Shown: in pieces, positions 17,158 through 25,800 of the stretch
Numbering within the stretch: the stretch's first letter is position 1
Layout: each line of letters starts with the position of its first letter
NCBI GenBank assembly: GCA_029260345.1
Contig: JAJDDK010000008.1
Span: 62,001-126,000 of the forward strand
Origin: Phycisphaerales bacterium
Lineage (GTDB): Bacteria > Planctomycetota > Phycisphaerae > Phycisphaerales > UBA1924
Direction: 5' to 3'
DNA length: 64,000 bases
The notes under the pieces: generated by a model
What the model was told of the DNA's origin: nothing
Database searches by the model: none
What the model saw: only the letters and a program-made list of their open reading frames with translations
Program-made: the position numbers and the translations under genes

Positions 17158-18366
17158 TCAGGCAGCCTGCGAGGAATTCAGCCACCGCACGAGAAACCGG
17201 ATGATCACGAAAAATATGAAGATGGCGACGCTCGCAATAAGTATGACGACGGCTGTAACGATCCTAGATACGCGGTCGACCCCAGCCTGAAAGTGAGAAA
17301 CGCCGTTGACGCCGTTCGGCAAGGCCACTGATGCTGGCTCAACCCACCCATTCCAAAATGACTCTTCAGACTCCAAATCTGGATGGCGTCCTTCGGCCAG
17401 TCGGTTCAAGATAAAGTCGCGCCGACGCTCGTTCCGCACTTCGGCACTCGCGCGAGCCTTTTCGAAATACTTTTTGATTTCGACGCCATCTCTCGCACCT
17501 AAGCCGAAATTCCCTTCTTTAAATTCGTCCTCATCAATCGTCATGCGAACGCGCGAATTGGCTGAGTTCTTTCCGGACTCCAGCAATTCATCAACTCGCA
17601 GTTGAGCGAGGTAGGCGATAGACGCATGTTCCAACGAATTCAGCGCCGACATGATTGCCGTAAACACGTCCACGCTTTCCCATGCATTGCCGAGAACGAC
17701 AAGTCCAGTTAATCCTTCTACAGCCGCATCCGCCGACATAAAAGAACCCGGATTGTCCCAGAACGCGACTTGCCCATCCGATCGAAGCGGAACGAATCCA
17801 TCAAACCACGGATCCATGTGGACCGGCGCTTCGATGATCCACTGCATCAGCCTGAGTTGAAGTCTTTCTCGTCCAAAGTGCGCGTCAGGATTGCTTTCAA
17901 GCGCTTTCTCAATGTGCGTCGCCCCTTCCCGGAGCTCTTCGATCTCAGCTCGATTCGCGCCATTGGCAAACCAGCGATGCGCAAGCATCGTGCCGAGGTT
18001 GGCGTGATACCGATACTCATGCTCAGTGTTCGGCAGCGCATCGAGTTGCTCCCGCTTGAGCCGCATCCATTCAATTGCTTCATCGTGCTTGCCGACGCGA
18101 TCGCTCGCGACGGCCGCGTCGTCGTACAAATCAAGGCGCGTTGGATCGGATTCGAGTTCACTCGCGACGCGCTCCAGACGCATTTCGTAGACCTCAGCCG
18201 GCCAACGATCAAACCAGCCGATGATGACGTCAACGGTCCCCGGGATTCCTGCGGCTTCTGTGCGCAGTGTGTCACGATCCCAAAGGCATGCGTTTGCGAA
18301 AGATGCCGCGAGGGCCAGGACCAAAATTCCAAGACCAACTTGACCGAACCATCGTGTGCGTCTCAT
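17158..18366 (-). CDS. exported TPR-like protein with C-terminal membrane anchor
   Basis: A 402-residue protein. The start MRRTRWFGQVG follows GAGGTTCC and gives a signal peptide (hydrophobic 9-26, ending NA before CLW). A tetratricopeptide-like region covers about 65-170 (DLYDDAAVASDRVGKHDEAIEWM, LREGATHIEKALESNPDAH). The C-terminus has a clear transmembrane helix (IVTAVVILIASVAIFIFFVI) followed by RFLVRWLN. So the main body is outside the cytoplasm, held by the C-terminal anchor. There is no enzymatic motif. It ends 21 bases before the TPP riboswitch of thiC begins, but is unlikely to be functionally linked. Confidence 0.65.
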   Translation of the reverse strand: MRRTRWFGQVGLGILVLALAASFANACLWDRDTLRTEAAGIPGTVDVIIGWFDRWPAEVYEMRLERVASELESDPTRLDLYDDAAVASDRVGKHDEAIEWMRLKREQLDALPNTEHEYRYHANLGTMLAHRWFANGANRAEIEELREGATHIEKALESNPDAHFGRERLQLRLMQWIIEAPVHMDPWFDGFVPLRSDGQVAFWDNPGSFMSADAAVEGLTGLVVLGNAWESVDVFTAIMSALNSLEHASIAYLAQLRVDELLESGKNSANSRVRMTIDEDEFKEGNFGLGARDGVEIKKYFEKARASAEVRNERRRDFILNRLAEGRHPDLESEESFWNGWVEPASVALPNGVNGVSHFQAGVDRVSRIVTAVVILIASVAIFIFFVIIRFLVRWLNSSQAA

Positions 18367-18462
18367 GGGAACCTCGACTTGTTTCAAAGTCATTCGTCCC
18401 CCGCAGGGCGCGGGTTCCGGCGACACTCTGACGAAGCGCACATTGGTGTCCGAACACTCGCC

Positions 18463-18957
18463 TTAAGCCGGCCCATCCACCATCAACATCCACTCCACCA
18501 CACTGTTTGGCGGCAATTTCTCCACCCCAAGCTGCCGCAGCATGTTCAGGCATTGGGCGCGGTGATGCATGCCGTGCGTGGTGACGTGCGTCAGGATGCC
18601 GCCGCGCAAGAAGGTGAAAGATTGGCCGCGCCGTTCGGCGGTCACGCTGCCATCAAGCGGATGCGCTTTGATCGTTGCCGCGAAGTCTTCGGCAATCTCT
18701 TCGTGCATTGCCTTGAGCTGTTCAATTGTGCGCGTTTCGCCTTCGAGCCGCTCACGAATCGGGCGTTCCGCAAGCATGTCGCCCCACGCCTGCATCGCGG
18801 CGAGCATGTGCGTCAGCGTGTCGTGCAGCGACCCCGGCCCCATCTCGAACGACTTGTGGAAGTCATCCTGCGGCAGACTGGCGCACGCATCCAGAATGTT
18901 GTCCGTCGCCCAGCGATCGTGCGTCAGAAGAATGTCCGCGGGATTGCTCGTGGCCAT
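18463..18957 (-). CDS. DinB family protein
   Basis: A 164-residue DinB-like four-helix bundle. The start MATSNPADILLTHDRWA follows AAAGGAG. Metal ligands expected in the family appear as His in SLHDTLTHMLAAMQAW and in HVTTHGMHHRAQ near residue 130-140. DinB-fold proteins include thiol-dependent metalloenzymes (bacillithiol and mycothiol S-transferases) and many members of unknown role. It is cytosolic. It lies about 100 bases from the TPR gene on the same strand and is probably transcribed alone. Confidence 0.85.
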   Translation of the reverse strand: MATSNPADILLTHDRWATDNILDACASLPQDDFHKSFEMGPGSLHDTLTHMLAAMQAWGDMLAERPIRERLEGETRTIEQLKAMHEEIAEDFAATIKAHPLDGSVTAERRGQSFTFLRGGILTHVTTHGMHHRAQCLNMLRQLGVEKLPPNSVVEWMLMVDGPA

Positions 18958-19135
18958 GCTTGGCTCCTTTGATGTGATCGGGGCCCAAGACCATCGTACC
19001 GGCGGCGTCCGAGAATCATCAAAGGACGCCTGCATTCCGTGACGATTTCAATACAGAATCATCCCCTGTCGTTCGTTAGAATGGAGTCACTGTGAGGGTC
19101 GTCGTCACACCGACTGAGAAAGGATTTCGCGCACC

Positions 19136-19912
19136 ATGAAGGCACACACCGGCGCCGCATTAACGTTTGGACATCGACTCTTGATCGGCGCAGCGCTTAT
19201 CGCGATGGTGATCGGCCTTGCCGGTTGCAAGTCGAAGAGCCGCCTGACGCTGGACATGCCCAAGAGCATGGAGTCTGCGTTTGATATCGAGAACCCCTAC
19301 GGGCCGGTCCGGGTGTATGTGGATCCGTGGGTTGATGAGATCACCGTGCATGTGGTTCGGTCCAAGCGATCGGGAAGCAAAGAGAAGAAATCCGTTGTTC
19401 GCAAGGTGGAGGTCATCGCCGAAACGCTGCAGGACGTCGAAGGTCGCCTGACCACATCCATTATTGCGTCGTCGGACGAGTTTCTGGTTGACGATGTGCG
19501 CGTTGCGCTGGAAATCACCACGCCGCGCTGCGATGGCGTGCGTGTGCGAGCGGCGGGTGTGATCCTCCTGGCGGGCGTGTCCGGCGCGGTGCAGGCGGAA
19601 AGCGTGCGCGGCTCCATCGAAATGAAAACGAATGTTCCCGTGACCGATCCCGTTGTGCTGACCACCGGCAAAGGCGACGTCTATCTGACGATTGTGCCGG
19701 GGTCACAAGGGCGGCTCACCGTTGAAGCGCCGGAGGGACGAGCGCGGGTTCACTCCCTCGACATGCCGCTGCACAACATCGACGCCGGCCTCAATGTGTA
19801 TTCCGCACAGCTCCAGAACGGAACGAATGACATCCTTGTGCGCACCGAAGACGGCGATGCGCTGCTCATGATCATCGACGACCCGATGTCAAACGTACGG
19901 CAGTTGCGGTGA
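19136..19912 (+). CDS. lipoprotein with DUF4097-like beta-helix region
   Basis: A 258-residue lipoprotein: hydrophobic signal ending in the lipobox LAGC with Cys31. The mature part is beta-rich, with regularly spaced short strands such as RVYVDPWVDEITVHVV, VRVRAAGVILLAGVSGAVQAES, VRGSIEMKTNVPV and LTTGKGDVYLTIVP. This pattern resembles the DUF4097/putative adhesin right-handed helix family. It would be anchored at a membrane facing the periplasm. No neighbours suggest a pathway; the next gene converges 9 bases away. Confidence 0.65.
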   Translation: MKAHTGAALTFGHRLLIGAALIAMVIGLAGCKSKSRLTLDMPKSMESAFDIENPYGPVRVYVDPWVDEITVHVVRSKRSGSKEKKSVVRKVEVIAETLQDVEGRLTTSIIASSDEFLVDDVRVALEITTPRCDGVRVRAAGVILLAGVSGAVQAESVRGSIEMKTNVPVTDPVVLTTGKGDVYLTIVPGSQGRLTVEAPEGRARVHSLDMPLHNIDAGLNVYSAQLQNGTNDILVRTEDGDALLMIIDDPMSNVRQLR

Positions 19913-19921
19913 GGCGATGCC

Positions 19922-21538
19922 TTAGGGCGCCGCGACGAGACGCTCGCGGACGATGCGATCAAAGAGATTGCTGGACGGCGTCTGGCCCGTCCATGCGCTG
20001 AATTGCAACGCGGCTTGGCGGACGAACATCTCGACGCCATCGATGGTTTGATAGCCGCGGTCGCGCGCCTGCTTCAAGAGCGGTGTTTCGATGGGGTTGT
20101 AGACCGTTTCGAAGACCACGCATTCACGCGGAAGCTGTGTAAGCGTGCTCAGGTCGAAGGGGCTCTCCAGCGGCGCCGGGCCGCCGGTCATGCCGAGGGG
20201 CGTTGCGTTGATGATGACGGCCGCACCGCAATCCTGAATGTCTTTCATTGGATGGGCGACGATGGCGGCGCCATGTGATTGGGCAAAGTCACAAAGATCG
20301 TCGGCAATTCGTTGCGCCCGTTCTGGTGTTCGATTAAAGAGCTTAACTTCGCATCCTTCCGCCACGAGCCCGGCCGCCGCCGCCCGCGCCACACCGCCGG
20401 CGCCGATGATGGCGATTCGCTTGCCTCGAAGTTTGCTCAGGCGGGTCTGAAGGCATTGCGCGATGGCCGGCGCATCGGTGTTCACCACGAACCAATTCTC
20501 GTCGTCACGAACAATCGTGTTCGCCGCGCCCGCCGCTTCAGCCAGCGAATCGAGGCGCCAGCCATCCTCCGCGTGCTCGCGTGCAAATCGCACGAGATGT
20601 TCCTTGTGCGGGATCGTGACGCTGGCGCCGCGAAAGTCGAGACGCGGATCGTCAATCAGCGCTCCGAGCGTCGCCTTGAAGTGCTCCCATTCCGGCGGGA
20701 TCGGCAGCGGCAGATACACACCATTGAATTCAATCGACGCGAATCCTGCATTGTGAATCGCGGGCGACATGGACTGCGAGACCGGCCAGCCGATCACGCC
20801 GAAGACCTGCGTTTTCCGATTGATCGAGCGGAATTGGTACGTGGTCGTCAGTTCGCCGATCGTCGGTTGTCCCGGCGCGGTGGCGGCTTCGGAGCGCAAT
20901 GCCGCGAATGTGAGGAACGCGCCAAACTTTGGCGCCAGCACACGCGACATGACGCCAAATTCACCCATGCCCAGCGCGATGGTGGGTATGTCACGGGTTT
21001 GAAGGATCTCAAACAGCTCGAGATTGTCGCGAAGTGAGCGCGCACGAAAAGCGAGCTTCAACACTGCAGCGCCCTTGACGGCGGCGACCCGCTCTTGCCG
21101 GCGCGTCAGATCAGCGGGGCGCTGATTGAAGTCATGCATCGAAACGATAAGTCGCGGCGCTTCCACCTCCGCAAGCCTCGCCGCCAGCGAACGGATCTCA
21201 GTTGACCGCTCAATCGTCGCCAGTTCAACATCGATGTACTGCGGTGGGTGATCGGCGCTGATCAGCGCTTCCAACAGCCGCGCAAGCACACCATCGTCGC
21301 CCTCGTACGCCCCACCTTCAGCAGCGATGCGGCACGTGACAATGCACGGCAACGGTGAGTCCGCCACGATGTTGACCACATCCGAGATCGAACTTGCCAG
21401 GTCGGTATCGTCGTCTTCCGTGATGAATCCATCCACGCGATACTCGACGAGATCAGCCCCTGCCGCGCGCGCTGCGAGCGCTTCGGCCATGGCCTGTTGT
21501 TGGGATTCAACCGTGATCGGTGCGCACAGAAACGTCAT
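19922..21538 (-). CDS. aroDE: fused 3-dehydroquinate dehydratase / shikimate dehydrogenase
   Basis: A 538-residue two-domain enzyme for steps three and four of the shikimate pathway. Residues 1-230 are type I dehydroquinate dehydratase: FLCAPITVES, EYRVDGF, general-base His135 in SMHDFN, Schiff-base Lys161 in AVLKLAFRA, and GQPTIGEL. Residues 243-538 are shikimate dehydrogenase: VFGVIGWPVSQSMSPAIHN, catalytic Lys312 in TIPHKEH, NADP loop IGAGGVARAA, and NATPLGMTG. Such fusions are known in planctomycetes, chlamydiae and plants. The chosen ATG gives the usual N-terminus but has a poor ribosome-binding site. It overlaps the end of the upstream flavoprotein gene by 32 bases. Confidence 0.93.
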   Translation of the reverse strand: MTFLCAPITVESQQQAMAEALAARAAGADLVEYRVDGFITEDDDTDLASSISDVVNIVADSPLPCIVTCRIAAEGGAYEGDDGVLARLLEALISADHPPQYIDVELATIERSTEIRSLAARLAEVEAPRLIVSMHDFNQRPADLTRRQERVAAVKGAAVLKLAFRARSLRDNLELFEILQTRDIPTIALGMGEFGVMSRVLAPKFGAFLTFAALRSEAATAPGQPTIGELTTTYQFRSINRKTQVFGVIGWPVSQSMSPAIHNAGFASIEFNGVYLPLPIPPEWEHFKATLGALIDDPRLDFRGASVTIPHKEHLVRFAREHAEDGWRLDSLAEAAGAANTIVRDDENWFVVNTDAPAIAQCLQTRLSKLRGKRIAIIGAGGVARAAAAGLVAEGCEVKLFNRTPERAQRIADDLCDFAQSHGAAIVAHPMKDIQDCGAAVIINATPLGMTGGPAPLESPFDLSTLTQLPRECVVFETVYNPIETPLLKQARDRGYQTIDGVEMFVRQAALQFSAWTGQTPSSNLFDRIVRERLVAAP

Positions 21539-22874
21539 CCGTGTCGCAGTGTAGTTTGGACGACGCCTCCGCATTGCTTCGCGGCGTCGCCAACCAGTCA
21601 ATTCCAGAACCAGCAATAAAGCCCGTCGCCCACGCCCATTGAAAATTGAAACCGCCGATGCGCCCGTCCACGTCGAGAATTTCCCCGACGAGATGAAGAC
21701 TGGGAACGACGCGGGATTCCATGGTCTCGAGCCGCACTTCGGTCAGGGGCACGCCCCCGGCGGTGACTTCCGCATGGCGAAAGCCGCGGCTACCGGTGAC
21801 GGCAAGTTCGAGCGCCGTCAGTGTTTGCACAAGCAGACGGCGCTTTTCGCGCGTGAGTGTCGCGCCGGTGGCGGCAATGTCGAGACCGGCGAGTTCAATG
21901 AGTTGCCGCGCTAGTCGATCGGGGAGTTTCTCCGAAAGCCAGCGGTGCACACTGCGACCGCCAAGTTCCAGCAAGGCAGCATCCACAGTTTCCGCCGTTT
22001 CGCCGGGAAGCCAGTTGGCGACGAGTTTCGCGCCGCCGCTCGAGGCTTCATCGAGGTAATAGCGGCTGATGTCGAGCGTGACCGGGCCGCTGATCCCGAA
22101 GTGCGTAAAAAGCAGTGCGTTCGTGAACGATGCGAGGCGCTTGTTCGTTGAAGTGCGCACTTCCAGCGTCGCATCGGTTGCAACACCCGCGAGTGTGCGC
22201 GCCCAGTGATCTTCGGGAAGCGTGAGCGGCACAAGCGATGGAAATACGCGCGGCGTCACAGTGTGCCCGAGCGATTTCACGAATCGGTATCCGTGACCAT
22301 CCGAGCCGGTCTTGGGGAGGCTCATCCCGCCGCAGGCGATGATGACGCGTTTGGCTCGCAGTTCGCCCCAGTTCGGCCAGTCCGATGCATTGTCGGGCGC
22401 ACGAATGACGAAACCATCACCATTGCGTTCAATTGAATCCACGCGATGACGAGTGCGAAGGTCAACCCCCACTGACTGCGCCGCGCTGAGTAACGCATCG
22501 AGCACCGTGCGCGCCGAATCCGTCACGGGAAAGAGCTTGCCCGTGTCTTCACGTTTAAGCTCAACGCCGAGTCTTCGAAAAAACTCCACCGTCTGCGGCA
22601 CATCGAAACGTCGAATCACTTTGCGAATAGCGTTGCGCGAGCCGCCTGCGTACGCCGCGGCGTCCACTTCGTGATGCGTCACATTGCAGCGCCCGCCCCC
22701 CGCGACCAGGATCTTGGCGCCAAGCTTGGCCGCCCCATCGAGCGCCACAATCCGCGGCGTGATCCCAGCCTCTCGCGCCGACCGCCCGGCCCAGATCGCC
22801 GCCATCAGCCCTGCGGCCCCGGCGCCGATGATGGCGAGATCGACCGAATCGGCGTCTTGGTGAGGGCCTGACAT
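21507..22874 (-). CDS. YhiN/HI0933-family flavoprotein (NAD(P)/FAD-dependent oxidoreductase)
   Basis: A 455-residue flavoprotein. The FAD-binding Rossmann motif is VDLAIIGAGAAGLMAA near residue 12, followed by AKILVAGGGRCNVTH, characteristic of the HI0933-like/YhiN family. Later landmarks are VIIACGGMSLPKTGSDGHGY, LFTHFGISGPVTLDISR, and the C-terminal GEILDVDGRIGGFNFQWAWATG. Family members are widely conserved; BaiN relatives have been linked to bile-acid reduction, but the usual substrate is unknown. It overlaps the aroDE start, so the two genes may be translated together, although no pathway link is known. Confidence 0.9.
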   Translation of the reverse strand: MSGPHQDADSVDLAIIGAGAAGLMAAIWAGRSAREAGITPRIVALDGAAKLGAKILVAGGGRCNVTHHEVDAAAYAGGSRNAIRKVIRRFDVPQTVEFFRRLGVELKREDTGKLFPVTDSARTVLDALLSAAQSVGVDLRTRHRVDSIERNGDGFVIRAPDNASDWPNWGELRAKRVIIACGGMSLPKTGSDGHGYRFVKSLGHTVTPRVFPSLVPLTLPEDHWARTLAGVATDATLEVRTSTNKRLASFTNALLFTHFGISGPVTLDISRYYLDEASSGGAKLVANWLPGETAETVDAALLELGGRSVHRWLSEKLPDRLARQLIELAGLDIAATGATLTREKRRLLVQTLTALELAVTGSRGFRHAEVTAGGVPLTEVRLETMESRVVPSLHLVGEILDVDGRIGGFNFQWAWATGFIAGSGIDWLATPRSNAEASSKLHCDTDDVSVRTDHG

Positions 22875-22968
22875 GCCCCAGAGCGTACGTCACGCCCTAA
22901 GAGGCCGCTTTTTGCGAGCCGCGGCGCCTTTTTGACCTTCGGGCTTGCGAGCGAATGATTCATTCAGT

Positions 22969-22987
22969 ATGTTCTGTCGATACAGAA
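22969..22987 (+). promoter_or_regulatory. palindromic operator before GbsR/MarR-type regulator
   Basis: TTCTGT-CGAT-ACAGAA is a perfect 6+4+6 palindrome (22972-22987) just before the regulator's start at 23000. The left half is extended as ATGTTCTGTC, and the inverse GACAGAACAT recurs after the gene (23555-23564). It is probably the autoregulatory site of the encoded regulator. Confidence 0.6.
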
Positions 22988-22999
22988 AGACACAGCCGT

Positions 23000-23527
23000 A
23001 TGCCAGAACTCTCCGAACCAATCCAGACCTTCATCCTGCACTGGGGTGAAATGGGAACCCGCTGGGGCGTCAACCGAACCGTCGCGCAGATTCACGCGCT
23101 GTTGATGGTCTCCGACCGCCCGCTCCCGGCTGATGAAATCGCCGAGACGCTGCAGGTGGCACGCTCCAACGTCAGCACGAGTTTGAAAGAGCTCCAGTCC
23201 TGGGGGCTGGTGAAATCAATGCATGTGCTCGGCGATCGGCGCGATCACTTTCAAAGTGAGAAAGACGTTTGGGACATGTTTCTGATCGTCATGGATGAGC
23301 GCAAACGCCGCGAGATTGACCCCTCCATCGCCGTACTGCGCGACTGCGCCGAAGCGCTCAAGAGTGAATCAAATCCGGAATCACATGCAGAGAAACAAAT
23401 CGGTGAACTCCTGCAATTCATGGAGACCACCAACAGCTGGTATGCAAACGTGCGCAAGCTGCCCAAACCACTGATGATCCGATTCTTCAAGATGGGCGGC
23501 CGCCTCAACAAGATCCTTGGAAGCTGA
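23000..23527 (+). CDS. GbsR/MarR-family transcriptional regulator
   Basis: A 175-residue winged-helix regulator of the GbsR/MarR group. The start MPELSEPIQTF was chosen because a longer frame would include the operator palindrome. The DNA-binding module is seen at about 35-80: AQIHALLMVSDRPLPADEIA, LQVARSNVSTSLKELQSWGLV, and a wing with VLGDRRDHFQSE. The C-terminal helices would dimerise. It probably binds the TTCTGT/ACAGAA site before itself and the related site before the membrane protein gene at 23627. The ligand is unknown. There are 99 bases between the two genes. Confidence 0.88.
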   Translation: MPELSEPIQTFILHWGEMGTRWGVNRTVAQIHALLMVSDRPLPADEIAETLQVARSNVSTSLKELQSWGLVKSMHVLGDRRDHFQSEKDVWDMFLIVMDERKRREIDPSIAVLRDCAEALKSESNPESHAEKQIGELLQFMETTNSWYANVRKLPKPLMIRFFKMGGRLNKILGS

Positions 23528-23550
23528 GTTTTTTTCAATGAATACTTCAG

Positions 23551-23565
23551 TCTTGACAGAACATT
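23551..23565 (+). promoter_or_regulatory. second operator-like half-site with TTGACA before the membrane protein gene
   Basis: TCTTGACAGAACATTC carries GACAGAACAT, the inverse of the site before the regulator (13 of 15 positions shared over the longer stretch). The first part doubles as a consensus -35 hexamer TTGACA. A regulated promoter for the gene at 23627 is likely, though I see no clean -10 box. Confidence 0.45.
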
Positions 23566-23626
23566 CAGACAGTTACGTCCCATCTCGCAAAGCGCCACCG
23601 TCTCACCACGATTTGGAGCACCATTC

Positions 23627-24064
23627 ATGACCACCATTCTCGCGTACATCGCCTATTTGCTGATCAGCATCGGTCTGACGGTGTGGGTTGCCCGCACACT
23701 CCACAAGAACGGTCGCATCTTCCTTGTCGAAGCGTTTCGCGGCAATGAAGCACTCGCCGATTCCGTAAATCATTTGCTTGTGGTCGGCTTCTACCTTGTC
23801 AACATTGGATACGTCGCCCTGGCGTTGCAATTCGGCGACAAGCCCCACACACTCGAGAACGCAATTGAATATCTCAGCACCAAGATTGGGCTTGTCTTGC
23901 TCGTTCTCGGCGTCATGCACTTTCTCAACTTGGCCGTCTTTGCCAGAGCGCGTAACTCGATGCGCTGGCATGAAAATGCAAGCGGCAATTCTGCAATGAC
24001 GCCGCCAACCGAGCCACTCCGTGATGCCGTTCGGCGCACGCGTGAGGGGTTCGGCGAGGTCTGA
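23627..24064 (+). CDS. small integral membrane protein linked to GbsR/MarR regulator
   Basis: A 145-residue membrane protein after TTTGGAG. Three hydrophobic helices: ILAYIAYLLISIGLTVWVAR (about 4-23), LLVVGFYLVNIGYVALALQF (about 49-68) and IGLVLLVLGVMHFLNLAVF (about 87-105). The tail is hydrophilic. Between helices 1 and 2 lies RIFLVEAFRGNEALADSVNHL, likely a cytoplasmic loop. The function is unknown. Its shared operator-like motif with the upstream regulator suggests that this protein is the regulated target, for example in envelope or osmotic response (inference). Confidence 0.65.
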   Translation: MTTILAYIAYLLISIGLTVWVARTLHKNGRIFLVEAFRGNEALADSVNHLLVVGFYLVNIGYVALALQFGDKPHTLENAIEYLSTKIGLVLLVLGVMHFLNLAVFARARNSMRWHENASGNSAMTPPTEPLRDAVRRTREGFGEV

Positions 24065-24070
24065 CCTGCA

Positions 24071-25165
24071 TCAGAGTTCACTGAGGCGTCGTGCAATTTC
24101 TTGCTGCTGCAACTCCGCCGCGATCGGTTGGAGATCGCCCGACAAGGTGCGGTCTAAATTGAACGACTCCCCCAACCGATGATCCACTGCGATGCCGTCC
24201 TTGTACCGGTACGTGCGAATCCGTTCAGCTCGCCCGGCCCCACCGATTTGTGATGCTCGCGCCTCGGCACGCTCGGCGGCCTGGCGCTCACGTTCCAATT
24301 CATACAGCCGTGCGCGCAGGAGCCGCCACGCCTTCTCGCGATTCTGGCGCTGGCTCTTCGTTTCCTGCATGCGCACTTCGATGCCGGTCGGCTTGTGCAC
24401 GAGATGCACCGCCGTTGCGACTTTGTTCACATTCTGACCGCCGGGGCCTTGCGACGTCGTGATGTGTTCTTCAACATCAGCGGGGTCAACCTCAATCTGC
24501 ACGTCCGTCGGTTCGGGCAGCACTGCGACCGTCGCTGTGCTGGTGTGTACGCGTCCTTCTGACTCCGTCGCCGGGACGCGCTTCACGCAGTGCGTGCCTG
24601 CCTCGTGCGCCATCGCGGCCCAGGCGCCTTCGCCGGAAATCGTCGCGATGGCGTGGCGCACGCCTCCCATTTCGCCGGCGGCCAGATCCATGACTTCCAG
24701 CGACCAGCCGCTTTGAGCCGCGAATTTTTGATACATCTCCAGCACATCACCGGCCCACAGCGCCGCTTCATCACCGCCAACGCCGGCGCGGATTTCAAGA
24801 ATCAGCGACCCGATAGATTGATCGTCCGCCGTGACGAGTTGCTCGAGCAGCTCAGCCGCGAGTTCGCTGGCGCGATCTTCAAGCTGCGGCAGCTCCTCGT
24901 GGGCCATCGACGCGAGCTCCACATCCTCGCCCGATTTGATCACGGCGCGCAAATCAGCATGTTCCGCTTCAAGCGACGTGAACAATTGATACCGATCGAC
25001 AATTCGATCGAGCGCCGCCTTCGCGATGGAAAGTTCGCGCACCGCGTGGTGGTCGCCCATCACTTCCGGATCTGCGAGTTGTTGCGCGAGCGTGGCTCGG
25101 CGCGCTGCAAGCTCGTCGAGCTTGGCGCGAACGGCGGGAGTCATGATGTCGTTCACGCTTTGCAT
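24071..25165 (-). CDS. prfA: peptide chain release factor 1
   Basis: A 364-residue class I release factor that reads UAA and UAG at the ribosome and triggers peptide release. The tripeptide anticodon is PAT (198-200, in RVPATESEGRVHTST), which marks RF1 rather than RF2. The catalytic GGQ is at 242-244 in QGPGGQNVNKV, where the Gln would be methylated. The C-terminal RTYRYKDGIAVDHRLGESFN is typical. It lies about 100 bases downstream of rpmE on the same strand, an arrangement common in bacteria, but an intrinsic terminator separates them. No prmC is seen in the window. Confidence 0.97.
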   Translation of the reverse strand: MQSVNDIMTPAVRAKLDELAARRATLAQQLADPEVMGDHHAVRELSIAKAALDRIVDRYQLFTSLEAEHADLRAVIKSGEDVELASMAHEELPQLEDRASELAAELLEQLVTADDQSIGSLILEIRAGVGGDEAALWAGDVLEMYQKFAAQSGWSLEVMDLAAGEMGGVRHAIATISGEGAWAAMAHEAGTHCVKRVPATESEGRVHTSTATVAVLPEPTDVQIEVDPADVEEHITTSQGPGGQNVNKVATAVHLVHKPTGIEVRMQETKSQRQNREKAWRLLRARLYELERERQAAERAEARASQIGGAGRAERIRTYRYKDGIAVDHRLGESFNLDRTLSGDLQPIAAELQQQEIARRLSEL

Positions 25166-25205
25166 CGGATCGCCTTCGCTTGCGCCCGAAGAATTTGGGG
25201 CAAAG

Positions 25206-25232
25206 AAAAACCCACGGATCGAAATCCGTGGG
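25206..25232 (-). terminator. intrinsic terminator after rpmE
   Basis: A perfect nine-base stem CCCACGGAT / ATCCGTGGG (25211-25219 with 25224-25232) with loop CGAA, followed on the minus strand by five T residues and TCTTT. It lies 29 bases after the rpmE stop and before prfA, so it limits read-through. Confidence 0.88.
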
Positions 25233-25261
25233 CTCGTGTGCTGTATCCGAATTGGAGCCGA

Positions 25262-25516
25262 CTAACGGCGCGGGGCCTTCTTCTTCGCCTTGGGATCCGT
25301 CTTGCGGCTGAAGTAGTCGCCCTGGAATTTCTTCTGGAACTTCTCAACGCGGCCCGCGGCGTCAACAAACGCCTGCTTACCCGTAAAGAACGGGTGCGAC
25401 CCCGACCACACTTCGACATGCAACTCCGGCACCGTGGCGCCGACCGTCATCACGTGCTCGCCGCCGTGAAAGACCTTGCACTCGGGGTAGTACTTGGGAT
25501 GGATGTCCTGCTTCAT
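25262..25516 (-). CDS. rpmE: 50S ribosomal protein L31
   Basis: An 84-residue L31. Landmarks are MKQDIHPKYYPECKVF, PELHVEVWSGSHPFFTGKQ and VDAAGRVEKFQKKF, followed by a lysine-rich tail. Most bacterial type A L31 proteins carry a Cys4 zinc site; here SACHPFF-type cysteines are replaced (WSGSHPF) and only one Cys remains, so this is a zinc-free form. Such forms are used or favoured under zinc shortage in bacteria with two copies. The protein sits on the large subunit near the central protuberance. It is followed by a strong terminator and prfA. Confidence 0.95.
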   Translation of the reverse strand: MKQDIHPKYYPECKVFHGGEHVMTVGATVPELHVEVWSGSHPFFTGKQAFVDAAGRVEKFQKKFQGDYFSRKTDPKAKKKAPRR

Positions 25517-25800
25517 AGCGCAATGCTCACTGCTGAAAGTTCGGGATCGCCTCGGGTGGAATCCAAACCCCGCCCGGCGGCGAACCGACGAGTATAGCCA
25601 TACGCTTGAAGGTGTGCAGAGGCCACCAACGCTCGAAATCAGTCCGATTTCAGGGCCTTTGCCCCCTAGTCTGACGCCGGGAGGACCCCGTTTGGGAATA
25701 CTTTCCGATCTTCGCAGGTACATACTTGGCAAGCGACGACGGCAGGAGACTGACTCGCGCCTGGACCAGGAATGAACGCCACTATCACGGAAGGGAATTG

